DNA of 64,000 nucleotides from Dactylellina haptotyla. Lineage: Eukaryota > Ascomycota > Orbiliomycetes > Orbiliales > Orbiliaceae. The notes beneath the pieces were generated by a model, which saw only the letters and a list, made by a program, of their open reading frames with translations, was not told the DNA's origin and searched no databases. The position numbers and the translations under genes are program-made. Shown here piece after piece: positions 48,108 to 62,002 of this stretch. Location: the NCBI GenBank assembly GCA_031310005.1, contig CM062380.1:930001-994000 (forward strand), given 5' to 3'. The first letter of the stretch is position 1, and the number at the start of each line of letters is the position of its first letter.

Positions 48108-48981
48108 GAGGAAGAAGATGACGACGAGCTTGGGGAAGTGGATCTTTTGCCTTGATGTTGACTGTGCTGTATTTTTTCTTTCTTCCTCTTAAATGCGATG
48201 TACCAGTCTTATTGCTTTCTGTTTCTTTCTCTTTTCGCGCAGCTTCTTGATTTTTTTTTTCTATTCTAATTACTGTTTGCATAAATGGTGGATCCGGTGT
48301 ATTTTGAGATCCGGTTTACATACTGCTTACTGCTTTTTCTTGCTCGTTTTCGTTTCTTTTTCTACCGGTGTTTACCAGAGATATCCCACCCACCGCGTGC
48401 TTTTTTCATTTCTTCTTTTATATTTCTGTTCGTGTGGTGATTGGTGTGCTGGTTTTACGGGGTTTCGCGTTATAAGTTTTATCGCCTTTGAAAAAACATA
48501 TTTGTATCCATCTGTGTACGTTAAGAAAGAAAGAAAAAGGAGTGACAGTGGTTGGCTTTCTTTTTCTTTTGCTTCGTCCTTTTTTTGTCTCTCTCCAACC
48601 AACAGACGGCGTTAAAAGTTTATTACAATTATTTACTACTCGAACTGAATTGAAATATTTTTCCGGGGGGTTTCTTGTTGATACTCTTGTCGATTTTTTC
48701 GCCCCGTTGAAGCTTTATGCTATTTATTTTTATTTTGTGGTGGACTGTTTCTTAGATATATATGATAAGGATATCAAATCGTGGTTTTGGTGTTATTGAT
48801 ACTTTCTTAATAATATATCCTACTCCTATTTATGAGTAGAAATTTTAATTGGCCATCTGAGTTCGATTGCCTTGGAGAAGAAACCTTTGAAACCGTATTG
48901 CCATACCATGCATAGTGATAATGTTACCGCTTACATCACTTATAAGAACAAAACGAAATCAGCTCTCTCCATTTATTTCCC
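48108..48981. other. convergent intergenic region of SNT2 and FCY1
   Basis: T-rich 3' flank of SNT2, then the FCY1 3' flank. The open frames are low-complexity Phe/Ser translations of T-rich DNA. No gene supported. Confidence 0.5.
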
Positions 48982-49582
48982 TTACTCGCCAATATCCTCC
49001 CCCCAATCGCCCGGTCTCTCCTTCACGAACTTCTGGAGTAATTCGTAACACCCTTCGTAGTGCATGTTTACCACTTCAACGCCTTTAACCCCCAGCCAGT
49101 CCTCGCCGCCCACGAACGTCTTATTCTCGCCCATGACCACCCGGGTAATCTTGTACAGGAGGATCGCACCAGTGCACATCGTGCAGGGTGATAAAGTGGT
49201 GTACATTGTGGCACCCGCATACGCGGACGCCGGGAGACGGCTGGCTGATTCCAGCGCCGACATTTCGGCGTGGAGTGTCGGACTTGACTTTTGGATTCGA
49301 AGGTTGTGCCCTCGGCCGAGGATTTCACCGGCAGCGGAGACGAGGACTGCACCGATCTATATTATTATAACCAAATTGTTAGAATTGAATAAAATAAGAA
49401 TACGCGGACTACAGATTTTCTAGTTTACGTCTAGAATTCCGAAGCAAGTGATTTTTTGCGTTGTAGTGCGAAAAATACCACACATGTGTACGTACCGGGA
49501 TTCCGCCCTCGTCGTACCCCTTCTGCGCTTCTTCGAGGGCAATCTTCATGAACTTTGCATCGTTTTCTGTAGGTTCCGCCAT
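48982..49582 (-). CDS. FCY1: cytosine deaminase
   Basis: Two exons, 49582-49496 and 49356-48982, giving 153 residues. An in-frame ATG at 49600 would add MQLPQT. The zinc-binding motifs of the cytidine deaminase fold are present: HAEM supplies the His ligand and catalytic Glu, and SPCTMC supplies the two Cys ligands. The chain ends with ERPGDWGEDIGE, closely matching the C-terminus known from yeast Fcy1, and the 158-residue yeast length also fits. The enzyme converts cytosine to uracil for pyrimidine salvage and also converts 5-fluorocytosine to 5-fluorouracil, so an intact gene predicts susceptibility to that drug if uptake is present. It is convergent with SNT2. Confidence 0.94.
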
Positions 49583-50315
49583 TGTTTGTGGGAGTTGCAT
49601 TTTCCGCCTTAACAGATAATACCCACGGAGCGATCAATTGAAGAGTTTTAATTATTAGAAAACTAGGAGAAAGCCGATATTTAGGACCGGTGGGGGCCGA
49701 AAATTGATAAACCTTATCGCACGTCTTGGCCGGATTATTCATAAATTCAAGGTGCGCGAACAGGGCCGCATTACATGTATTAGTGTTATTTGCAATTTGT
49801 GATACGTATATTACAATTTATATCCTGTTGCCCAATATGAGACTACTCAGAGCTTAGGATTCCAAATGCTTCGGGTGCTCAATATATGTTATTTATGCTC
49901 GCAGGGCAGCGATCGCACCCCCAAATTAAAAGTATGGCCTAATCCAAACATTATATGCAGCCCACGATTTTCTGATCTAAAGGATTCCCGCTATGCCAAT
50001 TCTTTTGATCTTATCCTTTTCTTTATCGACTCGTACATGGACGCCACGAAAAAAAACAACTGGGAGAATCGAAGAAAGCAATTATCCCTCCTTTCCGCTG
50101 TGAACATTATTTCACCGCTCCGAAAACAACCACCACTCAGAATCCCTAGAAGATCCACCAATTTCGATCATTAAAGTTGACGGGAGGAGCTCTTATCGGA
50201 AAGAGACGTTATCGAGAAAGGAAATTTTGAAGGAGATGAATGAAATATAAATGATACGGAAAAGTAGATGTAGAGAAAGGCAGGAAGGTAGGAAAGGTCC
50301 ACGGGGGTAGGTGTA
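49583..50315. other. intergenic region between NPL4 and FCY1
   Basis: FCY1 promoter and NPL4 3' flank. A 102-codon plus-strand frame at 49866-50174 has no recognisable features and is not annotated as a gene. Confidence 0.5.
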
Positions 50316-52711
50316 TTACTTGGTTAAACTAATTCTCCTCATCTTCTTCGTCAATATTCGTTCTTCTCCAGCACGCGTCTTACCCGTCATCGAACCCGAA
50401 TCCTCTTCGCTGCCACTGCCGTTACCGGCGGCCCTCTGGCCACTCTGAATATTGCTCTCGAAATTCTCTCTCGCGCCGACCATATCACCTTGCTCGACAG
50501 CAGTCCCCAATCGCTCTCCTCTGGATTGCTGGACTTGCATGCCATTCACACCGCCGATTATACCTTCTAACCCGTCGCTTGTTTCTTCTACGAACCTCCT
50601 CTTTCGGCTAGCAGTGCTCGGCAGGAACTGAAACGGTCGTTGTTGACGGGCACCAGAGGGGTACGATGAGGAAGAAGAACTGGAGAAGGCCGACTCACCA
50701 CTTTCTTGACATATCGTGAGTAATGTCGCCCAACCTCCTGTCTGCGAGAGGGCGAACCCATCATTGAGGTCGTGCTCTGTAGCAACTTTCGCGAGAAGTC
50801 GTTCTTCGTCCTGTACCATTTATGATTCCCACGTTCAATGGGAAGATTTATTAGCAAATTCATCTTACTTTTTCCCTTGCAATATCCTTAAAATGTTGGT
50901 TGAACGTGATGAAAATACGCACCTTATCCAAAATGCCAAAATTATGCAAAAAGCACAATAAATGAAAATCACTGATGACATCCACGCCAACTTCTCCAGT
51001 TTTGCCACGACTGACGCCCAGTTGTCGCGCAACAGCCCCAATATCCTGAACTACACCTACCGCCTCCCGATTCTCAACCGGGAACCCGCCAGCTGATGTA
51101 AAAGTCGGTTTACTTTCCGTCGGGAAACCGTGTGTTAACGTCACAAGCAGATAATCCACAGGGAAAGCAGGTTTTGCATTCTCTTGTATACTAGCACCAT
51201 ACTCGTTTATCCGTCTATAGAACACCTCTGGAATATACCGTGCGACCGTCGACGCCGAACTTCCGTCATCAGTTTTATCATCTTCGTTTCTGACAAGCAT
51301 CAACCCCGGGTCGGCGCTCGGCTCGATGATATCGGCTCTCACCATCTCCACCGCCGTATTCGATGCCTGGTAGGCGAATATATCGATTCCACCGTCTGGG
51401 TTTCCTGATACCACACAGGTGATGAAGCTGCTACCAAAGTATCCAGTGTCAGAGAATTTCGAAGGGTGGGGGTTTTCGGCTTGTAATCTGGCCGCGAATG
51501 CGATTTCGAGTGACGAGAGGAAGTACGAGTCAATGTGGCGTTTGCAAACAACGGTACCCTGGCCCGTTCCGTCATCTATAAGATCTGTAAATATGACACC
51601 GATCTTGCGGAGGCCGCAGAGGGCGGCGACTTCATCGACTGCGGCGGCACCTTCCCAGGGCAGGGTTAATGCTACGCCATCGGTTTCACTGCGCTGAGGA
51701 GGCTCGTAGATGGCTTCGACGACGGCTTTGATGCCGAGGGGTACTTCAGGGTAGGAGGCGTAGCGTCCGTAGAGATATCCGATACGTTGGGAGCCGGACC
51801 GGCGCCAGAAGTCCAAGAGAGTATTGATCAGACTAGGGTCTGAGAATTCAACATGGTCGACCATACGGAAATCTTGCTGTTGGAGAGTGATCGCAGAAGG
51901 CTGGCATTTGGTACAGATTCCTGCAGGCCATGCCGGATGGCCGGACGGGCAGTTTGATTTTACGCGGAAGAAGGGCTCGGAAAGTGGCGGCATGTAGGAG
52001 GATTTGAGTTCGGGCTTGTTGGTAGCTGAGTTTATCTTGCGAAGGTGAGAGTGGAACGATAAATGCTTGATCTTCTTCTCTGCCATGTATTTAGGATCGT
52101 AGGGCTCGAGGGGCATGCAGTAGTCGCACATGCCTTTTCCATGGCGACACATTTTTTGATCTTTGGGGCGATAGATTTTGCCATCTTGTTTGTCGAGAAG
52201 TTCATCGACAGGCTCCGGAGTGATAGTTTCCCAGGGATTTGGTTTAGAGGAAGTATGTGCGTTTGTGGTATATGTGTACGATTCGGAGACGTCGTCTTCA
52301 GGTTTGACGGGTTTACCATCGATACGATTCGCCGTGTCACCGTTGGCGGAAGCTTCCTGATACGAGAGAAAGAGCATGTCGCCGTGGCTGCACCATATTA
52401 GCAATAAAATCGTATATACGGTTGTGGAGCCACCTCATACTTCAAGCCAACATCTTTCACAGGCTGACCAGTCAGGTCTTTTAACACACGTGTGGAACCG
52501 TTTGCTGGTTTATCTGAGAGAAGGATTGAAGGGCCATCGACGTTTTTCGGTAGGACATCGAGCAACTATGCAAGTATTAGATTCGCTTCCCCACCTAGAT
52601 CCATGATGTTTATTAGAGTCCACCGACCTTTTGATAAAGAGTAGAGATATCGTCAGTAGGCTGGACTTCGATCCTGAAGGTGCCGTCCGGACACCTGAAT
52701 CTCAGAATCAT
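50316..52711 (-). CDS. NPL4: nuclear protein localization protein 4 (Npl4), Cdc48 cofactor
   Basis: Four exons: 52711-52628, 52565-52441, 52387-50923 and 50810-50316, giving 722 residues. The N-terminus ([16 protein letters not shown]) is the ubiquitin-like UBX fold that binds Cdc48. The zinc-binding NPL4 segment contains [11 protein letters not shown] (about residue 150) and [17 protein letters not shown] (about 210). The MPN-like domain follows, with [27 protein letters not shown]. Then comes the conserved C-terminal helical domain. With Ufd1 this protein recruits ubiquitylated substrates to Cdc48/p97 for extraction and proteasomal degradation at the ER and in the nucleus. The last exon is mostly low-complexity Ser/Gly/Arg with a basic end (KKMRR) that could be a nuclear signal. 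The first intron uses a weak donor, GTCGGT, though the reading frame joins well across it. Confidence 0.94.
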
Positions 52712-55700
52712 GATGAAGAGTGTATCGATTGCGGTACGAAGCTATGATCGGTGTGTAGGCGGAGGAGTAGCTGTGGATATCGGTGAGCGGGAACAGGCGA
52801 GAGGAGCAAAGGGCTGAAGTAAAGCGGAGTGACGCGTGGTGTTCGGATTAGTCAGGCAGGCAAGTAGGATCTGATGCGGGAACGGGCCAAGCCTGAGATT
52901 GTATTCTTCTAGCTGGTTCTGCGCGATGCTATGGCCACAGAGGGAACTCTCCGCCGGGCGATAATAGAGCTGGCCTGAAGCTGGTTCGAAGTTGCGAAGA
53001 TGTTGTCGTGAAGATGCGGCGGGAGGTTGTGACGACGTCAGTTGGGCAACTGGCAGCTGCTTGCTGCTCGAGCTCAACACCGACTGAGCCACGCGGGGCA
53101 CAGCTGCCACACTTCACCGCCACACCAATTCATTCATTCACCCATTTACTGTGTACGCTGGCGGTGGGTCCATTGGGTAGCTTTCCTAACGAGGAGTAAA
53201 AACTGGTCTACGATACTAGCAATTCAATAGTGGATTCTTATCTAAGCTCAAGATTGAGGTCGTTGAAATCGCCCAGGAATAGCCTGATGCATTCAACCCA
53301 ATATCGATGGATATCCACCTTCCGAACCACGGAAATAAGCTATTCCGGACCAAAAACCTGTCAACCCGGCATCCGAACCACAGATTCGCCTTTCCTCTAA
53401 CTTGGCTACTCGGCTGTTGCGCACAAATCCGGAGGTTGTCTTATGCTTTATTACCCCATACAGTGGATGAATATAAACAATTCGCTTGAGTGTTAATTAG
53501 CAAAGGAAGGCTTATACGAGCCGATGTCACCTCGTAATAACAAGCAATGGACAACCAACATGCGTTAACATCCACAATCGATAGGGGAGGAAACAATAAC
53601 AGCAAAGCGAGTTCCTTTCTTCGTTTTTCATATTTCTTTTTTATCTTGATTTCTAAGATCTTTCTAACGGCACTAGCGTTGTTACTAGATGGTCCCGGAT
53701 TAAGGGGCGGAGAAGGTAGTAACCCTCTCCTTTCGTTATCTGGTTTCTTTTTTTATATAAAAGCTATCGATTAGAGGTTAATATTTGGAGCTTGATTGTA
53801 CAGCTTCTTTATGACAGGATGATATATCTGATGCGTGTGAACACAAGATCAGCCCGACCCGGCCTGGGCTCCTCCTTCTACTTCTCTCCCCCATGTATGA
53901 TTTCTTTTTGCTGCAGCTGAGATTAATTGCGATCAACTCGTCAATATTCAGAATGCAATTTACAGCTTTTGGCAGTCCATGAATGCTGCTGCAGATTACG
54001 GATTCCTGTTTTGACCGCGAAACAAAATTTGCGTGTAAATATCCGCGGTTGCGCATGGTGATTTTTTACGTTTTTAATTCGGCTCTCCTCCGTAATGCGA
54101 CAGCGATCCTATTCTACGAATTTCCCCAATATCACATCACATTTTATTTTTCAAGCTTTTGTTCGAAAGGGACAAAAGGTCGCTTAGAAAACTCGCGGGG
54201 CTGGGAGCGAAGGTTTGATAGCCGAATTGACTGAGGAACTCTTCTCGTCTCTTGACAGGTACACGCCTGGTCGGCATTTTGGCATTGAGTGGTTATGTAA
54301 CTTGGGGGCACCAGACACCCCTCCGACCCTTCGGTGTGGTGGTGGTATTGCATATTCCTCATGCATTTGGTGGACGGCGGCGTTTCGCCAAGAGCGTCTG
54401 TCGAAGTTTTTTCTCTCTGACTGATAACCCGTTCGCGTCCTTGGTGGTAAATTAGCGATAAGTACCCAGTGGGACGAACGAGCGGGTTCTGTCTCTGCTG
54501 ACGTATGCAGGGAAGTTCGGCATGCTATTGCAGTAGTTGGCTTGAGAGATAGGGGAGGAAGAATGTACCTGTAGGCAAAAGTAACTCGGTTACTAAGTAG
54601 CTTACGATATCGTAATTTTTCTATTGCCTTGACGAGTTGTGAAGATCAATTGAATGATGTGAGAATCGGCCTTCCAGAATTCGCGAATTCGGCACTCCGT
54701 CATCTAATTTAGAATTCGAACCCTTTTCCGCAACAAGGTCGCACAATCAGGCGAGTGATGGTTTCCCCAGAAATCTAGCCCAAGAAATACCAAACGCGCA
54801 GAAGAACCCACATAGAAGAAAAAAAATGTTCCGTCAGATCATTATGCTACGTTAATTCGGAGACCAAGAAAAAGGGTTGACCTCTCTGCCCTTGTCGCAC
54901 GGGGATTGCGTGTGGTCGGGCTGTGCCCAAATTTAGACCCACCTAAAAAGTAACCATGACGAGGGGTGGTGGTGGATTCTAGGTTCTCTTGTGGACGGGG
55001 CAAGCTCGGAGAGACCTTCCCAGGTGAATGAGAGTGCATTCTGTATGGACAAGGTACCTCCACCCCGGGCAAAAAAAACCTTGATGTTGTCATAACCGAT
55101 ATTATGGTCCCTGCTCTCTCTATTATTGCTTTCTGTTCCCTCATTCTCGTTCGCCCAAAAATACGGAATCCTTGGGGTCGCGAAGCTGGACCTCTTTTGG
55201 GGGGTAATCCAAGATTGTCTGGGATTTTATTCTTTCTTTTGCGGCGAACAGGAAAGAAGAAGAAAAAGAAAAAGAAAGAAATCGCGAGAGCGCGGAGTAA
55301 ATATATTATTTAAACTATTTGACACCCTGAAAATTGAAGGGAAGCTGGAAAAAGCTCTTTTACTTTCTTTCGGATTTTCGATTCTTTGCACGTCTTAATG
55401 TTGACCCTGTAGGAAAAAGAGAAGAATTAGAATCCTCGACATTTGGGGTACCCGTTTTCGCTCGTTAGAACCCGAAACTGCTACGCTCGTTACGACAGTC
55501 GCTCGTTTTGTTTCGTCCGGCTTTACATCATCATTGCTACTATTTGGGCTTCTAAGGAGGTTGGCCCATCGATCGGTTTCGGCGTCAAACTTGGTTTCTG
55601 GCCCAAGTATTGGACAAGATCTCGGGATCTCTGGGCGAGGACTGGCCTACCCTCGTCCGTTGACGTCGCAGACTCTTGGCTCCCTTTTAGGTGACAAGAT

Positions 55701-56908
55701 TGCCCGAAACAAACCTTCAGAGCTAGTTTAACTCCCTCTTAACCCCCCAAGCTTCTTATTTTCAGAGTGAAGCCGGGAGCTTTCCTTCTTCGCTCGTTAT
55801 CTTTTCTCTTCGCCGGGGCGGTGCAATTGTTCACACAGTGGTAAACGACGACTTTCGCTTTGTGTCCTCTCTCGCTGCTTTTTTAAATTCACTTATTTAA
55901 ATCGATAGAAGCGTTACGATACCGGCCAGCGAGTTTGCGCTCTCTCATTATACTTTTTTGGTGTTATTTTCATTTCGTGGGGGATCGATCTGAGCAGCAC
56001 CCAGCGACGAAGCGACCAGATAATCTCTCAAATCCGGCGCAGATAATCACCGAAAGAATAAAAAGGAAGAAAATAGCAGGAAAGATATTTTGTGATTTGG
56101 TAATTGCATCAATCGATCGAGAACCAGGTACGGCCAACTTGTCCCCTGATTAAACTTGCTCTTTGGGCTCCCCAATTCTCCCGAAGACCCGGCACAACCC
56201 CTCGACAGCTTATTCCCACGACAGCTTTTCTTTACCCGCTGGCACCCGTCGCAAAGCCCAAAATCAAAGACGAAGAGCTCGAGGTCGTGTGTGACTTTTT
56301 ACAGGTGCTTGAGTGCAACCAACCCAATTGCACCTGGTAGAGGGAACACCAGCATCGTCAGCATCTTCTCAACGGAAACCGCGATATCCGCGAACTTCCA
56401 GTTGCGGATTGCGAAAAGTGGCATTGCTTAAACGTTATCTCATACCAATTTGCTCATTTACTCACTGATCGGTTGCCCAGTTGTCGGAATTAATTTTGCC
56501 TGCAGTTGTTGCGCCATTCACCATTCTTGCTCGCTGAACGGCATCTTAATTATCCACGGCACTAAGCCCAATTCTAGCACCGGCTCCTGCGTCCGCCCTC
56601 GTCCGACATTGCAAGCGGTACGCCATCTTGACACGGACAGACCATCGGGCACAGCCTGATCTAATTTTTTTTTCCCTCTCAAGCTTTCCTCCCGGCGACG
56701 AAGGAGTAATAACAAAATAGACCGTGCGGATTTCTTTGTTTCTTTTAACAAGAAAAACATCCTTCAACCGGATAAGGCTCTGTTCTTTTTCTTGAAGAGC
56801 AACAAGCAGATATAATATAATAATATAATATCGTTCCCGGTGCTATTACAGCGGCAAGCAACCACTACCACCACGACTCGCAATATCAATCAGTTGAGCA
56901 CAACCACC
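52712..56908. other. divergent intergenic region between NPL4 and CAF120
   Basis: About 4.2 kb. No frame resembles a known protein. A purine-rich block lies near 55250-55285 and an AT-rich TAATA stretch near 56811-56832. The part after about 55.8 kb is probably the CAF120 leader; the part before 53.2 kb is the NPL4 promoter. Confidence 0.5.
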
Positions 56909-59900
56909 ATGCTGGCGGAAACGACCATGTCGAAACGGGCGCGAGGTATGTTTGATCCAATCCACAATGTCTTTTTTTTTGTCTCCCTTGATATTCCCAG
57001 GGGGGGTTCCCAACGGGCAATGCGCTTCTTGTCCATCCATTTCCTCCCCGTTCCCTCCGTTCTGCGTTTGCATTGCATTGTCCGCACGATTTGGATCAAA
57101 TCGATTTACACTTTTGGAGGGATGGTGTATGTGTGGCCACTGTGGGCAAGGGTACCTACATCAAGATGCGCCGCCGCACCGAAGCGAACAGCAGTGCAGG
57201 CCTGCTGCGGTTCCCGACACCTTCCTGACACAGCAAGTTTTCGAGCGGCCCCAGGCAGCTACGGTAACTTGCCCAGCGATAACACAAACTGAAAGGAGGG
57301 CTCGTCCCCGCTTATTCATTTTATGCTCGCTGCTGACTGCCTGTCTGCTGGCTATTGTCTGTCTCTCTGTTTCTGTGCGGGCCGAGCGTGCGCGTTGTGG
57401 ATGTGCAGAGGCTAGGGCGGATCTGTCGATTGTGGTTTCAGCCTTAACCTCCGCCCAACACATCCCACCCCGGACCCCCGATTTGGCCCAGACCGCCCCT
57501 GGCAGAATTAATTGTTGATACTTGGACCTGGTTTGACTGGACGGGGATGAAGCTGAAGAAGAAGAAGAGTCTACGTACCTCTGCACAAATGGAGAGGAGG
57601 CGACGCTAAATTAAAAAAAGACTGCTCACGTTGGCTGGCCATGTGTGCACATTCGTCCGGGTCCCTGGAAACTGCCACCAGATGCTCTCCTTTTGAATGC
57701 ATGCCTCCGCTCCGGATTCCCTGACTCTGCTCCATTTCTTCCCACGAGCCCTTTGATTATTTTTTTTCTTGTTTTATTTTTGGCTCTTCCCTCGTTCTCG
57801 GACCCTCGCTTTGTTTTTATCCTCTCGTTTCTTTTATATGGCGTCGTGATAAATTGAAAGAGAAAACCAGTTGTTTGCTGACCCGAATACGCTCGCTCTC
57901 TCGCTTTCGCCGCTGCTTAGCCATCTCAGCTTCCTTCTTCAACCGCGACCGGACAGGCACATCTCCAACAACCTCGCCCACTCCCTCGTCTCCCACAAAA
58001 CCTCTCGGGGCCGATACCTTCCCTTCAAACCACGCTACTCCTCCCACCGACTCTCCGGCGCCGGTCACGCCAGCTAGAAGAGTGAGCCAGTCAAGGCCTC
58101 AGAGCGTCATCAACCCCTTCATGATGAGTAACGGGGCATCACCTACCGCTGCTGCATCTAGCGAGGATATCCTACCGGAGATGGTAGGCGTCTTTCGGTA
58201 TCTGTCCGAACACGCACAGAAAGTCTACCATGAGGGCTATTTCCAGAAACTGAATGATATGAACCCTGGTACGTTGGCGAGTTATTCGTTTTGCAGAGGT
58301 GGCCTGAGCAGGATAAAATACTGACGGATTTGATAGATGGAAGTGCTGTTACAAACCGAGAGTGGACTGACTGTTATGCCCAGCTTATCGGTTCGGTTCT
58401 AACAATTTGGGATGATCGTGTGATTCAGGAAGAAGAGGAGCGGACGAGGAGGGGCTATCCTCCGGAGGCTAGTGCTGTCAAGCCTGCCTTCTTAAATCTG
58501 ACGGACGCTTCGATGAAGATGGTATATACAGCTCCCCAACCCTAAAAGCAGGGCGAAGACGAGAAAATACTAATATGTCATTGTTTAGATCGATTCATTG
58601 CCACAGCGAGCCAACGGTGCGCCGTTAAAGAATGTTCTTAGCGTTTCCACGGCCGGACGAAACCGATACCTACTCCACTTTGGCTCTGCACTGGAGCTCA
58701 CACAATGGACGGCGGCTATCCGACTCGCCATGTTTGAGCACAACTGTCTGCAAGAGGCTTACACTGGAGCTTTGATTGCTGCCAAGGGACGCTCGTTGAA
58801 CAGCATCAGCACTATCCTCGAACGTTCGAAGTTCAAGCTTGAGGACTGGACCCGCGTCCGGTTCGGAGCCGGTACCCCCTGGAAACGATACTGGACTGTT
58901 ATAACACCACCAGATGAGAAAGCTTTCCAGAAGGCAAAGAAGGCAGCTAAGAAGGCATCTAAACAAATGGGCGCGCAGATCCAAATGGAGGCAGTGATGG
59001 GTGACATCAAATTCTTCGAGAACAGCAAGCCCAAGAAGAAGACGCTGCCGGTGGCCACAATCAGCGGTGCATACGCAGCCTATGCTGTTTACCCAGAAGC
59101 CAAGGCACTGATCGATCAGAGCACCCTGATCAAGATCGAGGGTAGCATTATCATTCACTCCGACCCTCCATTTTCTAGCGAAGGTATCATCTTCATGATG
59201 CCGGATCACCATGCAGCGGTTTCGGGATTCGAGATGATGTTGAGGTTCTTGATCCCTACATTCGACATATTCAACCTGTACGGGCGACCGAACAAGTTGG
59301 TTGGTGACTCGATCGATCCCCGAAGCTTGATGTTCGCTTTCCCAAAGGAATCTAGAGCCCAATACAGACTTTTGGAGACTAGCGATATTGTCGGCATTAT
59401 CAACGAGTCTGGGAGCCATGGTTGGACTGAATCCGAATGGCGGAGGAAGCTAAAGCAGGCTACTTCCAAGGTACAGCTGAGCGGTCGAGGTCTCCAGCGT
59501 GCCAATCTAACCAGCCCCAGCACAGCAAGCCTGCCGACTCAGCTGAAGCTCGGTGGATCCTCCTCTCTTACCTTTGACACGCAACAGAACGGAGGTAGAA
59601 ATAGCATGAGCTCCCAGCGACCGGTGCTGCCCACTATCCAGAGTGGCTACGGCCAGAACGGAGAAATCCCCGAGAGCCACAGCGCACCACCTCAGATGCA
59701 CCACTCTAGGAGCCTTTCCGAAGCTCAAGCCACGCAGTTCTATCCTCAGCAGCCATATCAGACACAACCACCACAGCATAGTCTACCGCAGCCTCCTCCA
59801 CCTCCTCCACCTCCGCACCAAGCTGTCGGACAAGCTTATGGGGCGCCACCAACGGGATACCAACAAGCACAGCAGAATGCACCTCTGCCGCAGGGTTACA

Positions 59901-60889
59901 GCAATGGATACAACAGCCATCCCAATTCGAGACCTCCTTCCAGCAAGAGTCAGAGGAGTCAGCGCAGCCAGATGAGCCAGAGAAGTGGGCAAGTGCCACC
60001 ACCATCTGGATATAGACAACCTGCTCCCCAACCACAGGCTCCAGGTTCACAAGGTGGGCCGCCAAGCGCATATAGAGGTGACCCACGGGCAGCTGGTGGC
60101 TACGACCCTTCGCGCCAGCCACCACAGCTGCAAACCTCGAACTTGGCACCAGCCTACCCGATGCCATCGCCTTCTCCAAATTCTTCGCGAGCCGCACCAG
60201 TTCCTGCGCACTCTTTCTCCCCGGTCGCGAATGCGCGGGCCATGTCTAGGCTTTCCATTGGAACCCTGGAAATGATGCACGGCACCCATTCTGGGTAAGC
60301 TACACTAGTTTTAACTCTTTTTTTGGTGATTAATAATTGTGTGCTAACATGTATGATTTTTGCCAGACCCGTCTCAGATCAATATTACGGACAAACTCAA
60401 TCCCCAACTCTTGGTGTTCACGCTGATGGCACAACTGGGGCCCACAGAACTGCTTCGTACGGATCCGCTTCTACATCTACAGAGTCAGATCTGTCGGGTT
60501 CGTCGCGGGATTCTGATTTGGTGGCACCAAGACCAACCTACACAACACAGGGACACAAGGTTTCGGGCAGCAACGCATCCATCACACCAGCCACGGGAGC
60601 TATCGCTTCGCGTATCCCAAAGGGACATGACATCCACTCTGATCCCGAGGACTTTAACGTTGCGGATGAGCTTCATAGGAAGCAAATGGAGGCAGCGGCT
60701 TTCAATGCTGCTAAGGGTGGTGTCCCACATCCACAGGCGCACGCGCCTTTCCCACAGCACGGTTTGCCACAGGCATCTGGATTTGAGCAGCACCCGCTGC
60801 CGCCGGTACCGGTTGATCAAGGGTATAATAGAGGGTATGGGAATGGACAGGATGGAAGTGCACCAAGTGTACGTGGATACTACCAGTAA
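56909..60889 (+). CDS. CAF120: PH-domain protein, CAF120/SKG3 family
   Basis: Five exons: 56909-56945, 57921-58268, 58337-58521, 58589-60294 and 60367-60889, 932 residues. Exon 1 (MLAETTMSKRAR) is inferred: its phase joins exon 2 exactly, but the intron would be 975 nt. MMSNGASP at 58120 is a fallback start. Conserved regions are the N-terminal helical part (VFRYLSEHAQKVYHEGYF) and a split PH-like domain (REWTDCYAQLIGSVLTIWDD and RNRYLLHFGSALELTQWTAAI). A second conserved block runs from TPWKRYWTVI to GWTESEWRRKLKQ. The C-terminal 350 residues are Gln/Pro/Ser-rich and disordered. Yeast Caf120 associates with the CCR4-NOT deadenylase complex and its paralogue Skg3 localises to sites of polarised growth, so a role in mRNA control or cell polarity is likely but inferred. 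Confidence 0.82.
56946..57920 (+). other. putative long first intron of CAF120
   Basis: GTATG donor at 56946 and TTAG acceptor ending at 57920. At 975 nt it is far longer than any other intron modelled here. It contains pyrimidine-rich tracts and no supported gene. If the true start is internal, this is leader or intergenic DNA instead. Confidence 0.45.
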
Positions 60890-62002
60890 TTTTCCCTTGT
60901 GATTTTTTGTTCGTGACGCAACTTTCCCTTTGTTGGCCGTTTGAGGTTTTAGTTCTGTTCCGCGCGTTTTTTTTTCTCCCCCCCGATGCATCGTATATCT
61001 GGGTTATCATTGCTTATCACTTGGCTATCGTCTTGATACACTTATGAATATCTCTCCGGAGAAACACCGAAAAAAAGTTCGTTTCTTTTTCTGTTTCATA
61101 TTTTATTATTTTTCAGCTGGAGCTGGAAAACAGGAATACTTATTTTACTATTACCAATATTGCATGTACTACCACAAACTACCACCACTACTACAGCCGT
61201 TTCCTTTTATTTCTTTTACATTTCATTTTTTTCATATATAGAGCTTATGTTTCCTTTGCATTTCTGCCATATTTTTCGCTTCTCATAATATGTCTTATCC
61301 TTAAAACCCTTTATTTGACCAAAACATGAAAGAGAAAGAACCAAGAGAACCAACCTGATGCTCATGCCCTTGAAAACCTGTCATATCCTAATACACAGAC
61401 ATCATGCACATATACATACACCGCGAGACTTGTCTATCAATGGTCCTTTATTTTATTTACTCGTTTTACCGCAAGAGGGAAAAACTGCCTTTTCCCCCTC
61501 CGCGTTTATGAAAATCATGACCAGACATGCACAGAGCATCTATCTAGTTTGCGAGGTTGGACGCCTCAGTCTGAAACCACCGGGTTCTTTCCTGCTCCGC
61601 TGTCACCTGCTTTGCCGCTTGCTACCTTCCGTTTGCAGCGCTCCCTAAAAATACACTACGCTACTACCACCTTATTTATTGTTTTGTCTTTCATTCTTGC
61701 CCGTTTGCTTGCTGTTGCGCCGTGAACCAAGCCCGAAAAAGAAGAAACCTCGTTTTTAACAGTTGCGTGTTTTTGGCCACATGCCGCCGGTATTCGAGTA
61801 AATTTAGAGCACCACCACCACCACAACCAGCCGAGTGGCAGCGTCGGGCCTGCATATAAACACCGCTGCTGCCACCGCACCTGCAAAGGCCCTCGCAAGC
61901 TCGAATGGAGCGCTGAAGCCGACGATTCAGAAGAATCTGAGCAGAAGGAAACCGACCCCCCGCGCCACAGACAGGAGTGCCCCGCCAAGCTGCGGACCCG
62001 CT
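60890..62002. other. intergenic region between CAF120 and the right-edge gene
   Basis: CAF120 3' flank (T-rich) and promoter of the next gene. The frame of the next gene is open from 61808, after a TAG at 61805-61807, so an upstream coding exon spliced into 61808-62002 is possible. Confidence 0.5.
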
